This document shows positions 1 to 6,081 of a DNA stretch of 25,852 bases, piece by piece. The translations under genes and the position numbers were made by a program. How positions within the stretch are numbered: position 1 is the first letter of the stretch; each line of letters begins with the position of its first letter. Location: positions 1-25,852 of the forward strand of contig JAMPHH010000048.1 of NCBI GenBank assembly GCA_023663505.1, read 5' to 3'. This DNA is from Muribaculum sp. (lineage in GTDB: Bacteria > Bacillota > Clostridia > Lachnospirales > Lachnospiraceae). Under the pieces are notes generated by a model. The model was not told where the DNA came from and searched no databases. It was given only the letters and a program-made list of their open reading frames with translations.

Positions 1-25
1 AGTGGAAAAAGGCTTTGTTGCCTTG

Positions 26-95
26 GGCGAATTGCCATAGAAAATACTTGAATTTAAGATATCTGTATTATAATTCGTTTCTTTTTATATGTCAA
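26..95 (-). repeat. Left copy of a ~70-bp promoter/leader direct repeat
   Basis: This segment aligns over its full length with 1732–1803, in the same orientation, with scattered substitutions and two single-base indels. Shared blocks include ggcgaa..gccat, agaaaa, ttgaattt, aagatat and tgtcaa. Both copies hold a minus-strand promoter and the start of its leader. The pair brackets the Rpn gene and the coiled-coil gene, which is what a tandem duplication of an Rpn cassette would leave. Similarity was judged by eye; no alignment score was computed. Confidence 0.75.
67..95 (-). promoter_or_regulatory. Consensus sigma-A promoter pointing out of the left edge
   Basis: On the minus strand TTGACA (90–95) is followed by a 17-bp spacer and TATAAT (67–72). 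This is a perfect match to the housekeeping consensus with ideal spacing. It lies past the stop of the coiled-coil gene and reads leftward off the window. Because it is a copy of the Rpn promoter at 1775–1803, the gene beyond position 1 is probably another Rpn-type gene. That last point is inference. Confidence 0.75.
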
Positions 96-132
96 TACAT
101 TTACGCAAATTCACATATATTTTACATAGATG

Positions 133-543
133 TTATTCCAATTCCCTGATTTTGGCTTCTAATGCAGCAATGGTTTGGTCCTTGTCAGCGATGGTTTGGT
201 CTATCTCGTCAAGGATTTGCTCTCTTTTGTCATAGTATTGCCTCATTTCTACGATTGCAAAATCCATATCAGCAAGTATCCGCTCCATTCTGGCAGCAAA
301 ATATTCCATATCAATAATGACCAGCTCCATGTCGTCAAGGATTTGCTTCTTTTCGGCGGCGGTCTTGGATATATCCTTCAGCTCCTGCTCGGCAGCCTCG
401 AGCTCCCGCCATGCATCACTCTGCATCTGCCTGACGTCCCTAAGCTCTCGTCTGGAAATTTCCAGTGTCTCTCTCGCCTCGAAGGTTCGCTCGCGATTTT
501 CCCGAATGTCCATCTTTTTCATGAATGCCCATGAATCCTTCAT
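133..543 (-). CDS. Short coiled-coil protein downstream of the Rpn gene, function unknown
   Basis: I do not recognise a named family. The 136-residue product is highly charged, has no cysteines, no signal peptide and no membrane segment, and looks helical throughout. It begins with a short region containing DSWAFMKKMD and then runs in long heptad-like stretches of Glu, Lys, Arg, Met and Ile. It ends in IADKDQTIAALEAKIRELE, which resembles the heptad tail of the Rpn protein encoded just upstream. The start at 543 is chosen because AAGGAGGA (548–555) sits five bases before that ATG; a longer reading from GTG at 564 would place this ribosome-binding site inside the gene. It lies 70 bp after the Rpn stop with no obvious promoter of its own, so it is probably co-transcribed. 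It could be a partner that pairs with the Rpn coiled coil, or a decayed Rpn tail that gained its own start. Confidence 0.6.
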   Translation of the reverse strand: MKDSWAFMKKMDIRENRERTFEARETLEISRRELRDVRQMQSDAWRELEAAEQELKDISKTAAEKKQILDDMELVIIDMEYFAARMERILADMDFAIVEMRQYYDKREQILDEIDQTIADKDQTIAALEAKIRELE

Positions 544-613
544 ATTGTCCTCCTTGTTGTACACACAATCAAAAATTTATTTTTTGAGGCACGCTTTTTG
601 TCCGAAAGGTATA

Positions 614-1612
614 TCATCTGTCGCTATTTTCTAACTGCTTGCGAAGGCAGGCGATTTCAGCGTCCTTTTCCTGTAAGGCGGCATCCTTGTCAGCAATCAT
701 GGCATCTTTCTCCTCTAGGGCAGCATCTTTCTCCTCTAGGGCAGCATCTTTCTCCTCTAGGGCAGTTTCCATCTCCTCAATCTGTGCGCCTTGCTCCTTG
801 AGCTTTGTGTTTTGTTCCTTAATTTGTACACCCTGTTCCGTGATTTTTGCACCTTGTTCCTCAATCTGCTTCTTCCATCCCCTGATATCCCTGTAATAAT
901 CTTCCCTGTCGCGGCAGCGTTTTCGTATTATCTCGTCCGCATTCATACGAAATATGGAATTGGAGGCTTCCGCCATATATTCATTGCTTTGTGCTATCAT
1001 TTTTAACTCCTCCCAAGTGGTGGCTTTAAAGAGCTCCGCCCAGTAGTCAATCCCCCAGCGCTTATCCTCCTTCGTCGCGAGCTTCCCATGCTTTAAGTTT
1101 AGCACATGGAGAGCCAGTTTGTCACTATATATTTTATGGGTTCTGGTATTCATGAACATATATTTGGAATAAAATTCAGGCGCATTCTTAAATAACGTAA
1201 AATCCAGAATGCCGATATGTACCACGGGCATAATCTTCGAATAGTCATCCCCGCTTGTCAGGTTATCAAAGTTACGACACAGATAGCTGAGAGAACGGAT
1301 TGTCCAGTTTTCATCCTTCAGCACCTGCATTTCAAGGTTGATTAGACGCTTGTCATTTAAAATCACATTGATATCGAGGCGGAACTCCTTGTCCTTGTAG
1401 GACTCCCCAAGAATAATGGGATTCGTGACCACCACGGACGAGATTTCCCCAATAGGTATGTGTAGCAGCGAGCCGATCAGCCCCGTGAGTGCCTTGTTGT
1501 TGGACTGAAGGACAGCGCGGAACATGTAATCATTGGTCATCGGGTAGGCGAGCTTTCCGGTGGCAGCCTCAAGCTCAGGTAAGAATTGAACGCTTGTTGA
1601 TGAATTTGTCAT
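614..1612 (-). CDS. Rpn family recombination-promoting nuclease/putative transposase
   Basis: The 332-residue product belongs to the PD-(D/E)XK nuclease-fold transposase family whose E. coli members are the RecA-independent recombination nucleases RpnA–E. The N-terminal part carries the usual TNDYMFRAVL segment. The likely catalytic core is Asp80 in RLDINV and Glu94/Gln96 in NLEMQV. The first 235–250 residues form the nuclease and a helical region; residues about 252–328 are eleven back-to-back heptads of EKDAALE and EQGAQIE type, a predicted coiled coil. Three of those heptads are encoded by identical 21-bp DNA repeats. The start at 1612 is preferred over 1630 because GAAAGG (1620–1625) lies seven bases ahead of it. 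A strong promoter lies about 170 bp upstream, leaving a long structured leader. Family assignment is firm; actual mobility or nuclease activity is not shown by sequence alone. Confidence 0.9.
   Translation of the reverse strand: MTNSSTSVQFLPELEAATGKLAYPMTNDYMFRAVLQSNNKALTGLIGSLLHIPIGEISSVVVTNPIILGESYKDKEFRLDINVILNDKRLINLEMQVLKDENWTIRSLSYLCRNFDNLTSGDDYSKIMPVVHIGILDFTLFKNAPEFYSKYMFMNTRTHKIYSDKLALHVLNLKHGKLATKEDKRWGIDYWAELFKATTWEELKMIAQSNEYMAEASNSIFRMNADEIIRKRCRDREDYYRDIRGWKKQIEEQGAKITEQGVQIKEQNTKLKEQGAQIEEMETALEEKDAALEEKDAALEEKDAMIADKDAALQEKDAEIACLRKQLENSDR
629..859 (-). repeat. Eleven in-frame heptad repeats at the Rpn C-terminus
   Basis: This stretch codes for eleven uninterrupted seven-residue units, beginning EQGAKIT, EQGVQIK, EQNTKLK and ending with CLRKQLE. 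The regular seven-residue period predicts a parallel coiled coil. The array has two flavours, EQG-type then EKD-type, as expected if it grew by local duplication of 21-bp units. Confidence 0.8.
702..764. repeat. Three perfect 21-bp tandem repeats inside the Rpn gene
   Basis: The unit gcatctttctcctctagggc plus one base (a) occurs three times without a mismatch at 702–722, 723–743 and 744–764. Each unit encodes one EKDAALE-type heptad on the minus strand. The length is a multiple of three, so gain or loss of copies keeps the frame open. Confidence 0.9.
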
Positions 1613-1642
1613 AAAGTATCCTTTCTGCATAAATGCTTAAGT

Positions 1643-1670
1643 CAAATGCCTATGTATACATAACATTTGG
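1643..1670. repeat. Interrupted inverted repeat in the Rpn leader
   Basis: The perfect 12-bp palindrome TATGTATACATA (1651–1662) is flanked by CAAATG and CATTTG arms, giving a longer interrupted dyad. It lies in the transcribed leader 30–60 bases before the Rpn start. It could be an operator or an RNA hairpin that limits translation; the sequence does not decide between them. Confidence 0.5.
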
Positions 1671-1731
1671 CTTATTGCTTGTGTGAATCATTGGTTTACA
1701 GTTACAAATGGTTGATTAAAGTTGGGATTAT

Positions 1732-1803
1732 GGCGAACCGCCATAAGAAAAGATTTGAATTTTAAGATATTTATAGTATATCTCATTCCCTTTTACCTGT
1801 CAA
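1732..1803 (-). repeat. Right copy of the ~70-bp promoter/leader direct repeat
   Basis: Partner of 26–95 in the same orientation. It contains the Rpn promoter and, at the leader end, the hairpin TATGGCG–GTT–CGCCATA (minus strand). The left copy keeps a weaker version with GGC–AATTC–GCC. Retention of both the promoter boxes and the hairpin core suggests functional constraint or recent duplication. Confidence 0.75.
1775..1803 (-). promoter_or_regulatory. Sigma-A promoter for the Rpn gene
   Basis: On the minus strand TTGACA (1798–1803), a 17-bp spacer and TATACT (1775–1780) give an almost perfect housekeeping promoter. The predicted leader to the Rpn start is about 155 bases. The -35 box is only five bases from the -35 of the divergent promoter serving the DUF212 gene. 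Confidence 0.8.
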
Positions 1804-1808
1804 GACCA

Positions 1809-1837
1809 TAGACTTTTCCCATGAAATAGGATATACT
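1809..1837 (+). promoter_or_regulatory. Likely promoter for the DUF212 gene
   Basis: TAGACT (1809–1814), a 17-bp spacer and TATACT (1832–1837) match the housekeeping consensus at four and five of six positions. It lies about 58 bp ahead of the DUF212 start and back to back with the Rpn promoter. Confidence 0.55.
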
Positions 1838-1895
1838 TATCACAAGAGCATTTACCCAAGGCTCCATCAATCTAAACATACGGGAGTGTATTCAT

Positions 1896-2357
1896 ATGCA
1901 GCCTTTATTGGATTTATTAGGAAATACAATATTCATCTCCGCCGCGTGCGGTTGGTTCATCGCTCAGGTGCTAAAGACGATCATCCACCTCTTTTTTACC
2001 AAGAAATTCGTGGCGGAGCGTCTGGTCGGAAGCGGCGGCATGCCCAGCTCACACTCCGCTACCGTGTGTGCCTTCGCCACTGCCACGGCATTTGAGTACG
2101 GCACCGGAAGCTTTGAATTTGCCTCCGCCCTGCTCCTCGCAATCATCGTCATGTATGACGCAATCGGCGTGAGGTGGGAGACCGGCGTACAGGCAAGGCT
2201 GTTAAACGATATCATGAAGACCTTCGCCGCCATGGGGCGAAGCGAGCTCTCCGCCTATGAGAAATTAAAGGAATTTGTTGGACATACACCCCTTCAGGTA
2301 TTAGTGGGCGCTATTTTGGGCATTCTGATTGCAACGGGACTCCATTATCAGTTTTAA
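1896..2357 (+). CDS. Divergent PAP2 family membrane protein (DUF212, YuiD-like)
   Basis: The 153-residue product matches the small divergent-PAP2 family (DUF212), annotated as acid phosphatase/vanadium haloperoxidase-like but without a proven substrate. Visible hallmarks are SGGMPSSHSA at residues 46–55, which retains the PAP2 SxxSxH-like signature, and MYDAIGVRWETG around 85–96. Hydrophobic segments lie near residues 10–33, 50–64, 75–90 and 132–150, so it should be an integral membrane protein with about four helices. GGGAG at 1882–1886 sits nine bases before the ATG. It is the first gene of a plus-strand pair with the DUF3048 lipoprotein. A role in dephosphorylating lipid phosphates is the family expectation only. 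Confidence 0.88.
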   Translation: MQPLLDLLGNTIFISAACGWFIAQVLKTIIHLFFTKKFVAERLVGSGGMPSSHSATVCAFATATAFEYGTGSFEFASALLLAIIVMYDAIGVRWETGVQARLLNDIMKTFAAMGRSELSAYEKLKEFVGHTPLQVLVGAILGILIATGLHYQF

Positions 2358-2443
2358 AATACCATATGGTGAACCATTATAAAACCGTTACAATTGATAG
2401 GAGCATAAATTGTGACGAATATGATAGGGAAAGAGGAAATCAG

Positions 2444-3715
2444 ATGTATCAAGACAAAAAACACCCAATGTCATATATTTTAGGCAGGACAGGCACTTCT
2501 ATCAGGCTCGCAAATAGGCTCACAAAAGATAGGATTGTGAAAAATATCGTGTGTTATGATAACGCTAGATATTTAATTGCCATGCTATGTCTCCCTCTCC
2601 TTTGTCTGCCCTTGCTTACAGGCTGCGGCGGCAAGTCGCAGGAGGAATCGACCCCCTCGCAGACAGAAAATTATGGTGAGAACCTTCTCCCTAACACGGG
2701 GAATCAGGGTGCTTCCGATATTCAGGTCGTGGTTGAGGATGACACACAGCCCCCCAAGGAGGGCATGGTGCGCAGCCGTCTGACCAACGAGTGGGTGCTT
2801 GCTGACGTGGCAAATACGCGACCTATCGCAGTGATGGTTCCCAACGAGAACGCCGCCGTCCCTCACTACAATCTCTCCAAGGCTTCTATATTATATGAAG
2901 CGAACGTTGAAGCGCGCATTACCCGCCTTATGGCGGTATACGAGGATTGGGAGAGCCTGAAGCGGATCGGCAATATCCGAAGCGCACGGACTTATTATGC
3001 TTATTGGGCGTTTGAGTGGGACGCTTTCTTTGTCCACTTTGGCGGACCTTACTATATCAATGATCTGATGGCGGAGGAGAGCACGGAGCATATTGACGGG
3101 ATCACCGCCAAGGACGGAAAAGCCTTCTACCGCTCCAAGGATCGCCCTGACCCGCATAATGTATATGCGGACGGAAGTGCGCTGCTTGAGCGCATTGAGA
3201 ATAAGGGATATGATCTGTCCTACCGCGGGCTGACGGAGGATTCACATTTTACCTTTGCCACCAAAGCTGAGCCAAACACTCTGGCACAATATGGAGATGA
3301 CGCGTCAAACGCCACTTATATTGATATGTCCGGATCCTACCCCCTGACCCGCTGCTACTTTGAGTTCAACGAGGAGGACGGGCTCTATTATCGCTCCCAG
3401 CATCTCTCGGGCGGCTCGGACGAGCCCCATATAGACGCAGTGACCGGAGAGCAGTTATCCTTCAAGAACGTGATCGTCCAATATGTGAAGCAGGAGGTGC
3501 TGGACGCCAAGGGTTATCTGGTGCTGCAATGTCATGATAACACCCGTGATGGTTGGTTCTTTACCAACGGCAAGGGGATTCACGTCAATTGGAAAAAGGA
3601 CAGTGATTACGGCGCCACCAAATATTATGATGACGCCGGCAATGAAATCGTTTTAAACACCGGAAAGACCATGATATGCATTGTAAACGAGAATGATTCC
3701 TTCACATTCCGCTAA
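2444..3715 (+). CDS. DUF3048 domain-containing lipoprotein (YerB-like)
   Basis: The product matches the DUF3048 family typified by Bacillus YerB, a lipoprotein of unknown biochemical role. Motifs such as ARTYYAYWAFEWDAFFVHFGG and the later VQYVKQEV region fit the two halves of the family. A hydrophobic run ending in a lipobox, LLTGC, puts the lipidated cysteine at residue 61 of the chosen frame, followed by a Ser/Gln/Glu-rich linker. The start at 2444 is chosen because AGAGGAAAT lies just upstream; the frame is open back to 2366. This leaves an unusually long, basic ~45-residue segment before the hydrophobic run, so the true start may be further in (for example GTG 2537 or 2549). The stop codon overlaps the convergent leuA stop. 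It should sit on the outer face of the cytoplasmic membrane. Confidence 0.85.
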   Translation: MYQDKKHPMSYILGRTGTSIRLANRLTKDRIVKNIVCYDNARYLIAMLCLPLLCLPLLTGCGGKSQEESTPSQTENYGENLLPNTGNQGASDIQVVVEDDTQPPKEGMVRSRLTNEWVLADVANTRPIAVMVPNENAAVPHYNLSKASILYEANVEARITRLMAVYEDWESLKRIGNIRSARTYYAYWAFEWDAFFVHFGGPYYINDLMAEESTEHIDGITAKDGKAFYRSKDRPDPHNVYADGSALLERIENKGYDLSYRGLTEDSHFTFATKAEPNTLAQYGDDASNATYIDMSGSYPLTRCYFEFNEEDGLYYRSQHLSGGSDEPHIDAVTGEQLSFKNVIVQYVKQEVLDAKGYLVLQCHDNTRDGWFFTNGKGIHVNWKKDSDYGATKYYDDAGNEIVLNTGKTMICIVNENDSFTFR

Positions 3716-5388
3716 TTCCCTAATCCTAACCTGTTCACAGCGGAGAAGATCGCTCTCACGGAGGCGCGGGTAATGTTGGAGCTTACGCCCACACCGTAGG
3801 TCACATGCCCCGTCTCCGCATCCAATAGATGGATATAGGCAGCCGCCTGAGAGTTGGAGCCACTTTGTAAAGCATGCTCCTCGTAATCCAAAACCTTGAT
3901 GCGGATTCCCAATTCCTCGGCAAGCCCTCTCTGCACGGCGTCAATGGGTCCATTGCCCACCGCCTCAAAGTATTTCTCAACGCCCTTATTCGTGTAAACC
4001 ACGGACACTCTGGTATCGAATTCGGACTTCACCGAACCGCTCAGATCGTCCATGCGAAGCTTTCTGAAATGAATCGGCTCCTTCTTATCCAAATATTCCT
4101 CCTTGAAGCATTCCATGATCTTTTCAGGAGAGACCTCACCCTGTCTCTCGGAGATCACCTGAATCACATTGGCAAACTCCTTCTGCATCGCCTTGGGCAG
4201 CTTGAATCCAAAATAAGTATCCATGACAAACGCCACACCGCCTTTGCCGGACTGGGAATTGATGCGCACGATTGGCTCGTAATCCCTTCCGATATCAGAG
4301 GGGTCGATGGGCAGATAGGGAACCTGCCAGATCTCGCTCCCCCGCTCCTTCATGGCATGAACGCCCTTGTTGATGGCGTCCTGATGGGAGCCGGAAAAGG
4401 CGGTGAACACCAGCTTCCCTGCATAGGGGTGTCTGGGATGGATTGGCAACTTACAGCAGCGCTCGTATATCTCGATGATCTCATTCACACTCTCGATATT
4501 CAGCTTGGGATCAATCCCTTGAGAAAACATATTATAGGCAATATTCAGTACGTCCACATTTCCGGTGCGCTCGCCGTTGCCAAAAAGCGTCCCCTCGATA
4601 CGGTCAGCCCCCGCAAGCAGGGACAGCTCCGCAGTCGCAACCCCCGTCCCTCTGTCATTGTGAGGATGCACGCTGATGACAAGACTCTCCCTGTTGTCCA
4701 GATGCTTGATCATCCACTCGATACGGTCAGCAAACACATTGGGCGTGGTCATCTCCACCGTGGAAGGCAGATTGATGATCATGGGATTCTCCGGCGTGGG
4801 TCCCCATTCCTTGATCACCGCGTTGCAGATCTCAGCGGCATACTCCGGCTCCGTACCCGTGAAGCTCTCGGGAGAATATTCCAGAATGATCTTGCCGGGG
4901 AACTTGGCTGCGCGCTCCTTTACCATACGGGTGCCCTCCAGAGCGATCTCCGTAATCTCGGGCTTATCCTTGTGGAAGACCACATCCCTCTGCAGGGTGG
5001 AGGTGGAATTGTAAATGTGTACGATTGCCTGCTTACAGCCCTCAATCGACTCAAATGTGCGGTCGATCAGCTCCTCCCTGCACTGGGTCAGAACCTGTAC
5101 CACCACATCGTCAGGGATCAGCTTCCTGTCCACCAACTGCCGCAGGAAGTCAAATTCTATCTGGCTCGCCGCCGGAAACCCTATCTCGATCTCCTTGAAG
5201 CCAAGCTTGATAAGGAACTGAAACATCTCTATCTTCTCATCCACCACCATGGGGTCGATCAATGCCTGATTGCCGTCTCTCAAGTCAACACTGCACCAAA
5301 CGGGCGCCTTGGTGATCTCCTTATTCGGCCATTCCCTCTCCGGATAGTCCATAACGGGATTCTTCTGATATCTCTTATAATTTAACAT
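3712..5388 (-). CDS. leuA: 2-isopropylmalate synthase, long type-2 form
   Basis: It catalyses the first committed step of leucine synthesis, condensing acetyl-CoA with 2-oxoisovalerate. The 558-residue length and opening (YPEREWPNKEITKAPVWCSVDLRDGNQ) fit the LEU4/actinobacterial-type LeuA rather than the shorter ~510-residue enterobacterial form. DLRDGNQ (35–41) and HPHNDRG (241–247) supply the metal and substrate ligands of the TIM barrel. NGERTGNVD follows at 271–279. Residues from about 430 to the end form the leucine-sensing regulatory domain. The start at 5388 is preceded by GGAAAGAG, a modest ribosome-binding site. It is the only leucine gene in the window, sitting 135 bp downstream of ptsH with a terminator-like hairpin between them. 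Its stop codon overlaps the converging DUF3048 stop by two bases. Confidence 0.96.
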   Translation of the reverse strand: MLNYKRYQKNPVMDYPEREWPNKEITKAPVWCSVDLRDGNQALIDPMVVDEKIEMFQFLIKLGFKEIEIGFPAASQIEFDFLRQLVDRKLIPDDVVVQVLTQCREELIDRTFESIEGCKQAIVHIYNSTSTLQRDVVFHKDKPEITEIALEGTRMVKERAAKFPGKIILEYSPESFTGTEPEYAAEICNAVIKEWGPTPENPMIINLPSTVEMTTPNVFADRIEWMIKHLDNRESLVISVHPHNDRGTGVATAELSLLAGADRIEGTLFGNGERTGNVDVLNIAYNMFSQGIDPKLNIESVNEIIEIYERCCKLPIHPRHPYAGKLVFTAFSGSHQDAINKGVHAMKERGSEIWQVPYLPIDPSDIGRDYEPIVRINSQSGKGGVAFVMDTYFGFKLPKAMQKEFANVIQVISERQGEVSPEKIMECFKEEYLDKKEPIHFRKLRMDDLSGSVKSEFDTRVSVVYTNKGVEKYFEAVGNGPIDAVQRGLAEELGIRIKVLDYEEHALQSGSNSQAAAYIHLLDAETGHVTYGVGVSSNITRASVRAIFSAVNRLGLGN

Positions 5389-5422
5389 CTCTTTCCAAAC
5401 CTTACCTTTCCTATAAAATCGA

Positions 5423-5442
5423 GTAGGGAAAATCTTCCCTAC
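5423..5442 (-). promoter_or_regulatory. Hairpin in the leuA leader
   Basis: GTAGGGAA–AATC–TTCCCTAC is a perfect 8-bp stem with a four-base loop, 35 to 54 bases before the leuA start. On the minus strand it is followed by ctcgatttta, which is only weakly T-rich. It could be an attenuator-like or translation-modulating element. I see no Leu-codon leader peptide and no T-box motif around it. Confidence 0.45.
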
Positions 5443-5497
5443 CCGCCGTGCTGCCGCATAACATTTGCATTCCTTACGCGGCTCTTTGCAAATTAAC

Positions 5498-5518
5498 AGC
5501 CCATCCGGTGGATGAGCT
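5498..5518 (-). terminator. Possible intrinsic terminator after ptsH
   Basis: AGCTCATCC–ACC–GGATGGGCT (minus strand) forms a 9-bp stem with one G·T/mismatch position, starting six bases past the ptsH stop. It is followed by gttaattt, a short U-rich tail. The position favours a terminator; the weak tail means read-through into leuA is possible. Confidence 0.5.
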
Positions 5519-5523
5519 GTCTA

Positions 5524-5787
5524 TCATTCTCCCAAGCCGTTCTCTACGGCTGCCACCAAAGCCTTTAATGCCTCGGCCTCATCGTCCCCTTCACACACAA
5601 ATTCAATCTCATCACCGCATTTGACACATGCCCCCAACACACTGAGCACGCTCTTGGCATTGGCTGTACTGTCCCGAAATGTAAATGTAATTAATGATTT
5701 AAACTGCATAGCTTCCTTGCATAGGATACCTGCCGGTCTCAAATGCAAGCCTGTAGGGTTTTTGATGACTACCTTCTGACTTACCAT
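5524..5787 (-). CDS. ptsH: Phosphocarrier protein HPr
   Basis: The 87-residue product is a full-length HPr. It carries phosphate from enzyme I to the sugar-specific IIA proteins of the phosphotransferase system in the cytoplasm. His15 in GLHLRPAG is the phosphorylation site used for transport. Ser46 in NAKSVLSVL is the HPr-kinase site used in Gram-positive catabolite repression, so it is a true HPr rather than Crh, which lacks His15. GGAGGG lies eight bases upstream of the ATG. There is no adjacent ptsI, so it appears to be a stand-alone gene, with a probable promoter at 5866–5894 and a terminator-like hairpin just after its stop. Confidence 0.95.
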   Translation of the reverse strand: MVSQKVVIKNPTGLHLRPAGILCKEAMQFKSLITFTFRDSTANAKSVLSVLGACVKCGDEIEFVCEGDDEAEALKALVAAVENGLGE

Positions 5788-5865
5788 ATCGCTTACCCTC
5801 CGTTCCGCGCCGCACGGACAACCCCTCCTGCCCGCCCCTCCCGCAGCGCCGTAATGTATATATCT

Positions 5866-5894
5866 AATATATCATGATTAAAAAATATGTACAA
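5866..5894 (-). promoter_or_regulatory. Possible promoter for ptsH
   Basis: On the minus strand TTGTAC (5889–5894), 17 bp and TATATT (5866–5871) lie about 80 bp ahead of the ptsH start in an AT-rich block. The -10 is good and the -35 weak. The segment just after it is very G-rich with several GGAGG-like runs. Confidence 0.45.
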
Positions 5895-5910
5895 GTATTT
5901 TTTGCATTAT

Positions 5911-6074
5911 AGTTCAGCCATAAAATAATTTGTAAGCTGTGCGTGGGTGCTTGCACACAAAGCACGGATTACAAATTATTTTATGCGCGGAGCGCCCTCA
6001 CATTCATAAAAGATGAGCCGCAAAGCGGCGACGTATGCGAAGCATACGCTTTTATGAATGCGAGGGGCTGAACT
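5911..6074. repeat. Branched palindromic element between glmM and ptsH
   Basis: Nested inverted repeats fill this segment. The outer arms AGTTCAGCC (5911–5919) and GGCTGAACT (6066–6074) enclose two side arms. Arm one is CATAAAATAATTTGTAA (5919–5935) with its perfect complement at 5969–5985. Arm two is CATTCATAAAAG (6001–6012) with its complement at 6049–6060, and inside it sit GCCGC–AAA–GCGGC (6017–6029) and CGTATGC–GAA–GCATACG (6032–6048). The whole could fold as a multi-branch cruciform or RNA. It begins eight bases after the glmM stop in the direction of transcription. No reading frame or transposase is present. It may be a miniature mobile element, a structured 3' end, or a small RNA. Confidence 0.7.
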
Positions 6075-6081
6075 GTTATAA

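Noticed and set aside
702..764. Short tandem repeats considered as a CRISPR array
   Set aside because: The units are directly adjacent with no spacers, lie in a coding frame, and there are no cas genes.
598..896. Plus-strand frames with repeated LSPLGQH and SSRAASF units
   Set aside because: They are the complementary reading of the 21-bp repeats in the Rpn gene, not separate repeat proteins.
3874..5385. 503-residue open frame on the plus strand opposite leuA
   Set aside because: It mirrors leuA almost end to end, has no ribosome-binding site or family features, and is rich in His/Leu as expected from the antisense of a GC-biased gene.
5389..5523. Possible T-box or leucine attenuator ahead of leuA
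   Set aside because: No T-box consensus, no leader peptide rich in Leu codons and only one simple hairpin; left as an unassigned leader element.
5524..5787. ptsH considered as the regulatory paralogue Crh
   Set aside because: Crh lacks the His15 phospho-site, and His15 is present here in a normal GLHLRPAG context.
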